Positions 14,148 through 21,396 of a stretch of DNA of 27,267 bases are shown one piece after another (within the stretch, counting starts at the first letter, position 1; each line of letters opens with the position of its first letter). Under the pieces are notes generated by a model. That model ran no database searches. It saw nothing but the letters and a program-made list of their open reading frames with translations, and had not been told where the DNA came from. Origin of the DNA: JBCBTJ01 sp964597685 (lineage in GTDB: Bacteria > Pseudomonadota > Alphaproteobacteria > Caulobacterales > Hyphomonadaceae). The stretch is from NCBI GenBank assembly GCA_964597685.1, contig CAZQZC010000019.1, positions 1-27,267 of the forward strand, written 5' to 3'. A program made the translations under genes and the position numbers.

Positions 14148-14581
14148 TGGCCGACGGACACATCCTCTTCGCCGGCGCGGAGGCCGCCCTGCAGGACGCG
14201 CTGATGGCCGCCTTGCGCGCTGATCCTGGCGTCCGCTCCGTATTCGGAGATCCGGCGCGGGTCTACGATGACGAAACGCGCGGCCCCTCTCATCCGTTCG
14301 CCAATCTGGAGCGCCATGAAAGCAGGCCGATAAACGCTTCGGAAACAATGAGTACGGAACATATCCTCACCCTCTCGACCACCAGCCGCCATGGCGGCCG
14401 GCGGGAAGCGAAAGAGGCTTTGGGCGCGTTGCGGGCGGCATTGGAGACGGCGTCTCTTCAACCAGCCGGCCAGAACGTGGTCCTGGCGCATGCAACATAT
14501 GGCGACGTGTTTCGCACGAGCGACATCCGCGCTTTTCGCGGTGTGCTCAGGGTGCGGATTATAACAGAGGGGGTGAGTTGA
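14147..14581 (+). CDS. GTA gp8, tail terminator (DUF3168 family)
   Basis: A 144-residue protein of the DUF3168 family that caps the tail tube next to the head. Matching segments are EAALQDALMAALRADPGVRS at the N-terminus, ARVYDDETRGPSHPFANLER, then HILTLSTTSRHGGRREAKEA and the closing RGVLRVRIITE strand. The start ATG at 14147 shares one base with the gp6 stop and the stop shares one with gp9, so all three are translationally coupled. In RcGTA the stopper gene gp7 lies between gp6 and gp8; here there is no room for it. Confidence 0.88.
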   Translation: MADGHILFAGAEAALQDALMAALRADPGVRSVFGDPARVYDDETRGPSHPFANLERHESRPINASETMSTEHILTLSTTSRHGGRREAKEALGALRAALETASLQPAGQNVVLAHATYGDVFRTSDIRAFRGVLRVRIITEGVS

Positions 14582-15000
14582 TGGCCGGACAAAGGGGACG
14601 CGACGTCCTGCTAAAGATCTCGGACGGCGGCGATCCAGCCGCCTATCGAACCCTTGCGGGCATTCGAACAACGAGCATTGATCTCTCCAGCGCGCTGGTC
14701 GATGCGACGAACGCCGACAGCCCTGATGCGTGGCGCGAGCTGATCACGGGCGCTGGGGTGAAATCCGCCCGTGTGCGGGGCGGCGGCGTGTTCAAGGACG
14801 CCGTCTCGGACGCTGAGATGCGCGCCATCTTCTTTGCGGGCGCGGCCGCCGATTGGCGCCTGGTCGTTCCCGATTTCGGAACCCTGTCGGGTCCGTTCCA
14901 GATCACGGATCTGTCCTGGGGCGGCGATCATGACGGGGAGGCGACCTTCGCCGTCACGCTGCAGAGCGCTGGCCAGATCGCCTTTGAGGCTGCGTCGTGA
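14581..15000 (+). CDS. GTA gp9, major tail tube protein
   Basis: A 139-residue protein of the TP901-1 type major tail protein family that stacks as hexameric rings to form the tail tube. Typical segments: GRDVLLKISDGGDPAAYRTL, the SSALVDATNADSPDAWREL motif, then VKSARVRGGGVFKDAVSD and the beta-rich C-terminus SGPFQITDLSWGGDHDGEAT. The ATG at 14581 overlaps the gp8 stop and is preceded by an AGAGGGGG ribosome-binding stretch. The TTG at 14578, one codon upstream, is unlikely to be used. Confidence 0.92.
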   Translation: MAGQRGRDVLLKISDGGDPAAYRTLAGIRTTSIDLSSALVDATNADSPDAWRELITGAGVKSARVRGGGVFKDAVSDAEMRAIFFAGAAADWRLVVPDFGTLSGPFQITDLSWGGDHDGEATFAVTLQSAGQIAFEAAS

Positions 15001-15278
15001 ACCGCGCGCGCGGCGAGACAGAGCTAAGTGTCGATGGGCGAGAGGCCCGGCTGTGCTTAACGCTGGGCGCTCTGGCGGAGATTGAAGACGCATTCGGCTC
15101 CCAGAGTTTTTCCGACCTGCAGCGCCGGCTCGCCGCGCTCTCGGCGAGCGATCTGCGTGTTGTTCTCATGGCGCTGCTGCGCGGCGGGGACGAGGATCCC
15201 GCGCTGGCGGAGCGCGCCGCGCCCGGGCCGGCGGCCAAAGCGATCGCGGAAGCGTTCCGCCTGGGGCTCCAGGTCTGA
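14997..15278 (+). CDS. GTA gp10, tail-assembly-chaperone-like protein
   Basis: A 93-residue protein in the position of RcGTA gp10. It opens with beta-type sequence (GETELSVDGREARLCLTLGA) and then LAEIEDAFGSQSFSDLQRRL, the pattern of the GTA gp10 family; the C-terminal helix ends KAIAEAFRLGL. It probably coats the tape measure during tail assembly and is not part of the particle, by analogy with phage tail assembly chaperones. The GTG start at 14997 overlaps the gp9 stop by 4 bases (GTGA), and its own stop overlaps the gp10.1 start (TGATG). Confidence 0.85.
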   Translation: MNRARGETELSVDGREARLCLTLGALAEIEDAFGSQSFSDLQRRLAALSASDLRVVLMALLRGGDEDPALAERAAPGPAAKAIAEAFRLGLQV

Positions 15279-15448
15279 TGTTGCCTTGGGGGGCGATGAT
15301 GCGCGCGGCGCTCGCGGCCGGCCTGGCGCCGGCTGCGTTCTGGCGTCTCAGCCTTCGCGAATGGCGCTGGTTGGCGGAGCGAAACGACGGCGCGCTTCCG
15401 CGCGCGGATTTTGAACGCATGATGGAGCAAGAGCATGGACGAGATTGA
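15278..15448 (+). CDS. GTA gp10.1, short tail assembly chaperone (Phage_TAC_6-like)
   Basis: A 56-residue gene, easily missed, filling the space between gp10 and the tape measure. It reads MLPWGAMMRAALAAGLAPAA then FWRLSLREWRWLAERNDGAL. The pattern PW-x5-GLGxLxLxPxxFWxLTPRE is typical of the rcc01693/TAC_6 family that follows gp10 in GTA clusters. The ATG at 15278 shares its A with the gp10 TGA, and the end overlaps the gp11 start by 14 bases. It is in the -1 frame relative to gp10. Likely role: cytoplasmic chaperone of the tape measure, with gp10. Confidence 0.85.
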   Translation: MLPWGAMMRAALAAGLAPAAFWRLSLREWRWLAERNDGALPRADFERMMEQEHGRD

Positions 15449-15806
15449 GTCAGACCTCGCCCGCGCGGGCGACGCGCTTCGCGACCTCGCCGAGGGGCCC
15501 GGTCGGGAGGCGGCGCAGGCGCTGGAGCAGGCTTTCGGACGCGCCGGGCGCTCGATCGAAAGCGCGCTGGCTGGCGCCGCGCGCTCCGGCGAGTTGAACT
15601 TCCAGCGGATGGCCGAAAGCATCCTGCGCGACCTCGCCCGCGTTGCGACGGAGGCGTTGATCGCCGGGGTGACCGGTGGCGGAGGCCAGACGGTCAACGT
15701 CAATATGAATGTCGCCGCCGGCGCGGACGCCTCCCGCGCGCCGAGCCCTGCACGCATTGCGTCCGCCGTCGCCGGCGCGGCCGCCAGGGGAGGGCGCTTC
15801 CTATGA
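15435..15806 (+). CDS. GTA gp11, very short tail tape measure protein
   Basis: A 123-residue protein in the tape-measure position. About residues 5-50 are helical and Ala/Glu/Arg-rich. The conserved part is RSGELNFQRMAESILRDLAR (about 51-70), followed by VATEALIAGVTGGGGQTVNV, which resembles the C-terminal block of lambda-type tape measures. The tail is low-complexity Ala/Gly (AGADASRAPSPARIASAVAG). RcGTA gp11, already short for a tape measure, is about 219 residues, so this one would set an even shorter tail or uses only its conserved core. It overlaps gp10.1 by 14 bases and gp12 by 4. There is no internal stop or sign of a frameshift. Confidence 0.82.
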   Translation: MDEIESDLARAGDALRDLAEGPGREAAQALEQAFGRAGRSIESALAGAARSGELNFQRMAESILRDLARVATEALIAGVTGGGGQTVNVNMNVAAGADASRAPSPARIASAVAGAAARGGRFL

Positions 15807-16429
15807 GCCTCGCCCAGTTTCATGACGTACGCCTGCCCATGACGCTCGCTTTCGGCGCCTCGGGTGGGCCGGAGCGGCGTACGGAAATTGTCCAATTGGC
15901 CAGCGGCCGAGAGGCGCGCAACGCGGTCTGGGCCGGATCGCGGCGACGCTGGGAGCTTGCCGGCGCCGTGCGTAAGATCGAGGATCTCTACACCCTCGCC
16001 ATGTTCTTCGAGGCCCGCCGCGGCCGCCTGCATGGCTTCCGATTCCGAGATTTCGCCGACAACAGGTCGTGCGCCCCCAACGAAGAGCCTACGGCCCTCG
16101 ACCAGCCCCTGGGCGTGGGCGACGGCACCCGCACGACGTTCTCCCTCGTCAAACGTTACGGCGAGCACGACCGGCGCATTTTGAAACCCGTCGCAGGCTC
16201 GGTTCGTGTCGCGATAGACGGTGTAGAGATGGACGCTGGGTTCGAGGCCGACGCCGCCATGGGCGACGTGTCGTTCGACGCCCCGCCGACCGCCGGCGCC
16301 GTGCTCACCGCAGGGTACAATTTCGATACGCCCGTGCGCTTCGACACCGACCATTTGGAGACCAGTCTCGAAGCCTTCGGCGCCGGCCGTGCGGCGAGCG
16401 TGCCGCTGGTGGAGCTGACCGGGCTCTAG
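15803..16429 (+). CDS. GTA gp12, distal tail protein (DUF2460 family)
   Basis: A 208-residue DUF2460 protein forming the ring between tail tube and baseplate. Recognisable segments: FHDVRLPMTLAFGASGGPER at the start, then TEIVQLASGREARNAVWAGS, RRRWELAGAVRKIEDLYTLA and FFEARRGRLHGFRFRDFADN. The C-terminus has AGYNFDTPVRFDTDHLETSL and ends VPLVELTGL. All are strongly conserved in GTA gp12 proteins. The ATG overlaps the gp11 stop (ATGA) and has a strong AGGGGAGGG site. It lies 44 bases before gp13. Confidence 0.93.
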   Translation: MSLAQFHDVRLPMTLAFGASGGPERRTEIVQLASGREARNAVWAGSRRRWELAGAVRKIEDLYTLAMFFEARRGRLHGFRFRDFADNRSCAPNEEPTALDQPLGVGDGTRTTFSLVKRYGEHDRRILKPVAGSVRVAIDGVEMDAGFEADAAMGDVSFDAPPTAGAVLTAGYNFDTPVRFDTDHLETSLEAFGAGRAASVPLVELTGL

Positions 16430-16473
16430 GCGGCTTTCATCGCGGCTGATCCTTATTTCAGAGGACAATCACC

Positions 16474-17127
16474 ATGCGCACCCTCCATCCAGACTTCGCC
16501 GCCCGGCTCGCGAGCGGCGCGACGACGACGTGCTTGTGTTGGCGGCTCACACGCGCCGACGGCGCAATTGTCGGCGTCACCGATCACGATCGCGCGCTCC
16601 AAGTCGATGGCGTCGCCTACGAGCCCCGCGGCGCGCTGGAGGCGCGGGAGTTCACCTCGTCGGCCGATCTCAAGCCGGGTCAGGCCTCGGCCGCCGGCGC
16701 GCTCTCCTCGGACGCCATTTCCGAGGCGGATCTCGCCGCCGGACTATGGGACGGCGCGCGGGTCGACGTGTTCCGGGTCGACTGGACGGCGACCCATCTG
16801 ACAGCGCAGATCTGGTCAGGCCGGTTCTCAGAGATTGTGCGCGGCGAAACCGGCTTCCAGGCGGAGCTTGTCTCGCTGAAAGCCGATCTGGAGCGACCCG
16901 TCGGACGCGTCTATTCGCGCCGCTGCGATGCGGTTCTTGGCGATGCGCGGTGCGGCCTGGATCTCGCAGACGCGTCAATTGCAGGCCTTGAATGCGATCA
17001 ACGCTTTGAGACGTGCAAACAGGTCTTCGACAACACCGAGAACTTCCGCGGCTTCCCGCATATGCCGGGCAACGACTTCGTGCTCGCCGGTCCCGCAGCC
17101 GAGGGCAATGACGGAGGCCGTCGGTGA
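16474..17127 (+). CDS. GTA gp13, hub protein (DUF2163), with internal deletion
   Basis: The baseplate hub subunit at the tail tip. The N-terminal DUF2163 domain is intact: TTTCLCWRLTRADGAIVGVT, DHDRALQVDGVAYEP, and LVSLKADLERPVGRVYSRRC. Four cysteines (151, 160, 174, 181) match the set reported to hold an iron-sulfur cluster in the RcGTA hub, and the C-terminal NTENFRGFPHMPGND motif is present. The protein is 217 residues; relatives are close to 290 as I recall. The loss lies between Cys160 and Cys174, only 13 residues apart, where relatives carry a beta-rich insert. GAGGA precedes the ATG, and the stop overlaps gp14 (GTGA). The frame is clean, so this is an in-frame deletion and not a pseudogene. 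Confidence 0.9.
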   Translation: MRTLHPDFAARLASGATTTCLCWRLTRADGAIVGVTDHDRALQVDGVAYEPRGALEAREFTSSADLKPGQASAAGALSSDAISEADLAAGLWDGARVDVFRVDWTATHLTAQIWSGRFSEIVRGETGFQAELVSLKADLERPVGRVYSRRCDAVLGDARCGLDLADASIAGLECDQRFETCKQVFDNTENFRGFPHMPGNDFVLAGPAAEGNDGGRR

Positions 17128-17555
17128 AACGCGCCGAGATCGTCGCGGCTGCGCGCAGCTGGACCGGCACGCCCTACCGCCATCAGGCCAGCGTCAAGGG
17201 AACGGGCGCCGATTGCCTGGGTCTGGTGCGCGGGGTCTGGCGGGAGGTGGTGGGCGAGGAGCCGGAAGCTCCGCCGCCCTACACGCCTGATTGGGCGGAG
17301 GCTTTGGGAGAAGAGACCTTGCTCGCGGCCGCGCGCCGCTGGCTTGTGGAAATTCCGATCGGCGCCGCTGAGGCCGGCGACGTGCTTCTCTTCCGATTGG
17401 GCCTCGGCTGCCCGGCGAAGCATTGCGCCGTCGTCAGCGGTCGCGATCGAATCATCCACGCCTATTGGGGCAAGGCCGTCTGCGAGACCCGGCTCGTCCC
17501 CTGGTGGCGACGACGTTTGGCGGCGGCCTTCGTCTTTCCGAATCTGGAGGATTAA
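17124..17555 (+). CDS. GTA gp14, NlpC/P60 peptidoglycan peptidase
   Basis: A 143-residue NlpC/P60 cysteine peptidase at the tail tip, which opens recipient cell-wall peptides so DNA can enter. Catalytic Cys31 lies in GTGADCLGLVRGVWRE, His100 in CPAKHCAVVSG, and a third polar residue, His112, in RIIHAYWGKAV. The conserved RSWTGTPYRHQ start and the C-terminal WRRRLAAAFVFP are typical of GTA gp14. No signal peptide is seen, as expected for a particle component. The GTG start at 17124 overlaps the gp13 stop. Confidence 0.93.
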   Translation: MKRAEIVAAARSWTGTPYRHQASVKGTGADCLGLVRGVWREVVGEEPEAPPPYTPDWAEALGEETLLAAARRWLVEIPIGAAEAGDVLLFRLGLGCPAKHCAVVSGRDRIIHAYWGKAVCETRLVPWWRRRLAAAFVFPNLED

Positions 17556-17558
17556 GCC

Positions 17559-20500
17559 ATGGCGCAGATCGCGCTGTCTCAGGCAGGAACCGCCCTTGGC
17601 GCAGCCCTGCTGCCCAACGGGTTGAATTTTCTTGGCCTGTCGCTGTCGGGCGTCGCCTTAGGCGGCGCGCTGGGCGGGATCGCCGGCGCGGCCGCCGACA
17701 GTCGCCTGTTTGGCCGATCCGCGGAGGGACCGCGTGTCGACGGGTTGCATGTCATGGAGAGCCGGGAGGGGGCCGGAATCCCGCTCGTCTATGGTCGGTT
17801 CCGCGTCGGCGGACAGGTGATTTGGGCGGCGCGCTTCACCGAGCGCCGGGAAGAGACGCGCGCCGGCAAGGGCGGGCCAAGTCTTTCGAACTTTTCCTAT
17901 TCCGTGAGCTTCGCTGTCGCTCTCGGTTTGGGCGAGGTGACGCGCATCAACCGCGTCTGGGCGAACGGGGAGCCGTTGGCGCTCGGCGAGGTGGCCCATC
18001 GCCTCTATCCCGGCGGCGAAGACCAAGCGCCGGACCCGTTGATAGAGGCTGTCGAGGGGGCGGGGTGCGCACCGGCTTATCGCGGGACGGCCTATGTCGT
18101 GTTTGAGGATCTTCCGCTCGACCGGTTCGGGAATCGGCTGCCTCAGCTGTCCTTCGAGATTGTCCGCGAACCGCCTCGCGCCGCCGAGGGCGACAGCCTC
18201 AAGACGTTGGTCTCGGGCGTGAATCTGATCCCGGCGAGTGGTGAGTTCGTTTATGGAACGGACGTCGTTCGCACCCGGCGCTTCCCCGGGATCGAGACGC
18301 CGCAGAACATGAACAATGGCGACGGGCGCGCCGACATGCTGGTCTCGCTCGACCAATTGGAGCGCGACCTTCCGAGCGTTTCCGACATCGCCTTGACGAT
18401 CGGCTGGTTCGGGACGGATCTCCGCGCCGGCGCGTGCGCGATCCGGCCGGGTGTCGAACTCGCCGAAAAAAATACGACTCCTTACGCCTGGTCGGCTGGC
18501 GGCGTATCGCGCAGCGAAGCTCATCTCATCTCCGGCGCAGAGGGCGGCGCGCCGAATTATGGCGGCACGCCTGCGGACCGATCAATCGTTCAGGCGATCC
18601 GCGAATTGAACGGCCGCGGGCTCGCTGTGACCGTCTCGCCCTTTCTGTTCATGGACATTCCAGCGGGAAACGGGCTCCCAGATCCCCATGGCGGCGCCGA
18701 GCAGGCGGCGTTTCCCTGGCGCGGCCGCATTGTGACCGACGCGCCGGACAAGACCGCGGCGGCGCGTGTGGAAGTCGACGCCTTTCTCGGCGGGGTTCAG
18801 ACGGGCGACTTTGAGATCGACGGCGACGACGTCCGCTATCTTGGCGACGCCGACGATCGGGGGTTTCGCCGTTTCATTCTCCACCAGGCGTTTCTCGCGA
18901 AGGCGGCTGGCGGTGTGGAGGCGTTCCTGCTTGGGTCCGAAATGGTCGGATTGTCGCGGATCCGAGACGATGCGGGCGCCTTTCCGTTTGTCGACGGATT
19001 GCGGGCGCTGGCGTCGGACGTCAAAGCCATTCTCGGGCCCGCGACCAAGGTGTCCTACGCCGCCGATTGGACGGAATACGGCGCCTATGCGCCTGGCGAC
19101 GGATCGGGCGACGTCCTGTTTCCGCTCGACCCGCTGTGGGCCGACGGGAACGTGGATTTCGTGGGCGTGGATTGGTATCCCCCAGCCGGCGATTGGCGGG
19201 GCGGGACCGGCCATCTCGACGCCCAAGCCGGGTTCGCCGGGCCGGACGAGACCGCGTACATCGCCGCCAATCTCGCCGGCGGGGAGGCCTATGATTGGTT
19301 CTACGCCAACCAAGCCGACCGCGACGCGCAGATACGCACGCCGATCACCGACACCGCCCACGGCGAAGATTGGGTCTTCCGCCAAAAGGACCTCGAAAAC
19401 TGGTGGTCCAACGCGCACCATCCCAGACCTGGCGGCGTGCGGGCAGGCGCTTCGACGGATTGGGTCCCAGCCTCAAAGCCCGTGCGCCTGTCCGAGATCG
19501 GGTTTCCCGCCGTCGACAAGGGAACGAATTCACCGAACTTGTTCTACGATCCCAAGAGCGCCGAAAGCGCATTGCCGCCGTATTCGAACGGCGCGCGCGA
19601 CGACGTTCTGCAGCGCCGGGCGCTCGAATCCGCGCTGACGTTTTGGCGCGATCGGCCGTTTGTGGAAGCGGCGCTTGTCTGGGCGTGGGACGCGCGGCCC
19701 TGGCCTGATTTCCCCAGCCGAAGCGAAGTTTGGTCGGACGGCCCGAACTGGGCGTTCGGGCATTGGCTTAACGGTCGCGCGGGCCTTGTGGAGGCCTCCG
19801 ACGCGATCGTCGATCTCGGTCGGCGCGGCGGGGTGGAAATCAGTGCGCGCGTGGTCGACGGCCTGGTTGACGGCTATGCGGTGACGGGTGTCGCAACGCT
19901 GCGCGCAGCGTTAGAGCCGTTGAAAACTGTCCACGGTTTCGTCGCCGTCGAACGCGGCGACGAGCTTGTTCTGCGCGCCTCGGGAGCGGAAATTGCCGCG
20001 TCGATCGGGCGAAATGACCTCATTGGCGACGGCGCGGCGGGGACGCGGACTTTGCTTGACAAGGCGCCTGGCGCGCTGCGGCTGCAATTCCTTGACGGGG
20101 CGAACAATCATCAACCGGCCATTGTCGAGGCGCGGATCGCAGGGGCGGATCCGCGCCTTGTTGCGGATGTCTCACTCCCTGTCGCGCTGTCGGCGGGGCA
20201 GGCGGAAGCGATCGCCGCACGTTTGCTGGACGAAGCGGCCCAGGCGGAGCGACTTGAGTGTGGATTGACCCATGCCGGCCTGGCCATCGAGCCGGGGGAT
20301 ATGGTCGATGTCGAAAATCGATCTGGACGTTGGATCGTTTCAGACATCGTCGACGGCGAGGCCCGCGCTCTGTCGCTTCGTCCGGCCCCTGGGGCTGATG
20401 TGGATCGAGCCTTGGAGGCGCCCCCCGCGGCGGCGCAGGCGGCTCTCTTCGCGGAGCCTGAATTCGTGATCATCGACGCCCCGGCGCTTGCGGGCGCGGA

Positions 20501-21323
20501 GACGGACGCCAGACCTGTCGTTGCAGCGACAGCCAAGCCCTGGGCGGGCGATGCGCGGGTGCTCGCCGGGCCAAGTGTGGACGCCATGACCGAACGCGCA
20601 ACGCTCGATGGCCCGGCCGCACTTGGTCGGCTCGCAGCCGATCTGCCGCCGGGCCCGGTGGGGCGCTGGGACGAGAACGCCGCTCTGCTGGTCGAAACGC
20701 CGAGCGCATCCTTTGTATCCGCGCCGCCGGGCGCGGTGTTCGCGGGGGCCAACGGCGTGTTCGTCGACACGCTCGATGGCTGGGAATTGCTGCAGTTTCA
20801 AACCGCGGAGATCGTGGGTCCGGAGCTCGTTCGGCTGAGGCGCCTTCTGCGCGGGCAGCGCGGCACGTCCGCGTCCGGCGCGCCAAGGGGCGCGGTTTGC
20901 GTTTTGGCCGACGCCAATTTGCGTCGCGTCGATCTTGCGCCTGAGGATTTCGGGGTCGAGCGCGTGTTCCGGATCGCCGATCGCGGCGGCTTCAGCCCCG
21001 TGCGGCCGCACGTGGTGAACGATTTCGCCGCCTTGCCGTGGCGTCCGGCGCATTTGCGCGCCGCCTGGACTGGAGAGGGATTACAAATCACCTGGACGGC
21101 GCGGAGACCTGAATACTCCGACAATTGGGAGTTTCCTGAGCGGGATAACAGTGGAACGTTCCGGCTGTCCTTGCTTGCTGAAGGCGACATCGTGGATATC
21201 GCCCAAGCGACGTCCGGCGCATGGATGTTTCCGCTTGGCGTCGCCCAAGGCGCAGATGAAGTTCGCGTCTCCGGCGTCGCGCTGGATGGTCGGATTGGCG
21301 CTGCAGCGTCGATCTTCCTTTAA
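17559..21323 (+). CDS. GTA gp15, baseplate multidomain protein (megatron)
   Basis: The 1254-residue protein that forms the baseplate centre and host contact of GTA particles. A glycine/alanine-rich hydrophobic start (1-50) precedes the conserved GAGIPLVYGRFRVGGQVIWA. A glycoside-hydrolase-like TIM barrel spans about 435-730, with FILHQAFLAKAAGGVEAFLL, VSYAADWTEYGAY, VDFVGVDWYPPAGDWR, KPVRLSEIGFPAVDKGTN and ALVWAWDARPWPDFPS. A phage-tail (Phage-tail_3-like) region follows at about 790-960, and a beta-rich C-terminus contains RRLLRGQRGTSASGAPRGAV and NWEFPERDN. In RcGTA it is about 1300 residues, so this is near full length. ATG 17559 has GGAGG 8 bases upstream. It is the last gene of the cluster. 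Confidence 0.95.
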   Translation: MAQIALSQAGTALGAALLPNGLNFLGLSLSGVALGGALGGIAGAAADSRLFGRSAEGPRVDGLHVMESREGAGIPLVYGRFRVGGQVIWAARFTERREETRAGKGGPSLSNFSYSVSFAVALGLGEVTRINRVWANGEPLALGEVAHRLYPGGEDQAPDPLIEAVEGAGCAPAYRGTAYVVFEDLPLDRFGNRLPQLSFEIVREPPRAAEGDSLKTLVSGVNLIPASGEFVYGTDVVRTRRFPGIETPQNMNNGDGRADMLVSLDQLERDLPSVSDIALTIGWFGTDLRAGACAIRPGVELAEKNTTPYAWSAGGVSRSEAHLISGAEGGAPNYGGTPADRSIVQAIRELNGRGLAVTVSPFLFMDIPAGNGLPDPHGGAEQAAFPWRGRIVTDAPDKTAAARVEVDAFLGGVQTGDFEIDGDDVRYLGDADDRGFRRFILHQAFLAKAAGGVEAFLLGSEMVGLSRIRDDAGAFPFVDGLRALASDVKAILGPATKVSYAADWTEYGAYAPGDGSGDVLFPLDPLWADGNVDFVGVDWYPPAGDWRGGTGHLDAQAGFAGPDETAYIAANLAGGEAYDWFYANQADRDAQIRTPITDTAHGEDWVFRQKDLENWWSNAHHPRPGGVRAGASTDWVPASKPVRLSEIGFPAVDKGTNSPNLFYDPKSAESALPPYSNGARDDVLQRRALESALTFWRDRPFVEAALVWAWDARPWPDFPSRSEVWSDGPNWAFGHWLNGRAGLVEASDAIVDLGRRGGVEISARVVDGLVDGYAVTGVATLRAALEPLKTVHGFVAVERGDELVLRASGAEIAASIGRNDLIGDGAAGTRTLLDKAPGALRLQFLDGANNHQPAIVEARIAGADPRLVADVSLPVALSAGQAEAIAARLLDEAAQAERLECGLTHAGLAIEPGDMVDVENRSGRWIVSDIVDGEARALSLRPAPGADVDRALEAPPAAAQAALFAEPEFVIIDAPALAGAETDARPVVAATAKPWAGDARVLAGPSVDAMTERATLDGPAALGRLAADLPPGPVGRWDENAALLVETPSASFVSAPPGAVFAGANGVFVDTLDGWELLQFQTAEIVGPELVRLRRLLRGQRGTSASGAPRGAVCVLADANLRRVDLAPEDFGVERVFRIADRGGFSPVRPHVVNDFAALPWRPAHLRAAWTGEGLQITWTARRPEYSDNWEFPERDNSGTFRLSLLAEGDIVDIAQATSGAWMFPLGVAQGADEVRVSGVALDGRIGAAASIFL

Positions 21324-21396
21324 GTCGACTTCGACGCTTCCAAACCACGTCGGCGTCGCTTAACTGAACATCGGAAGACGTTCAGGCAGGACAAGC

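Larger units (their letters stand above)
8589..21323 (+). other. RcGTA-type gene transfer agent structural cluster
   Basis: Seventeen consecutive same-strand genes encode a phage-like particle in the order known for the Rhodobacter capsulatus gene transfer agent: packaging (gp1, gp2), portal, gp3.5, protease, capsid, adaptor, tail terminator, tail tube, gp10, gp10.1, tape measure, gp12, gp13, gp14, gp15. There is no integrase, replication or lysis gene, which fits a domesticated agent that packages host DNA and not a prophage. Every catalytic motif I could inspect is intact, so it is probably functional. gp7 (stopper) was not found. The promoter probably lies in 8468-8588, but I could not assign a -35/-10 pair or a CtrA-type TTAA-N7-TTAA box. 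Confidence 0.93.

Noticed and set aside
15230..15300. Programmed -1 frameshift joining gp10 and gp10.1, as in lambda G/GT
   Set aside because: The frame relation is correct (-1) and no stop blocks it, but I see no slippery heptamer before the gp10 stop, and the TGATG overlap is enough for coupled translation.
14954..16468. Long open frame (about 500 codons) on the - strand across GTA gp9-gp12
   Set aside because: It lies opposite six well-supported + strand genes, its translation is Arg/Ala/Pro/Ser-rich with no domain, and such antisense frames are expected in high-GC DNA.
8589..21323. Temperate prophage
   Set aside because: No integrase, repressor, replication or lysis genes and no att-like repeats; gene order is that of RcGTA.
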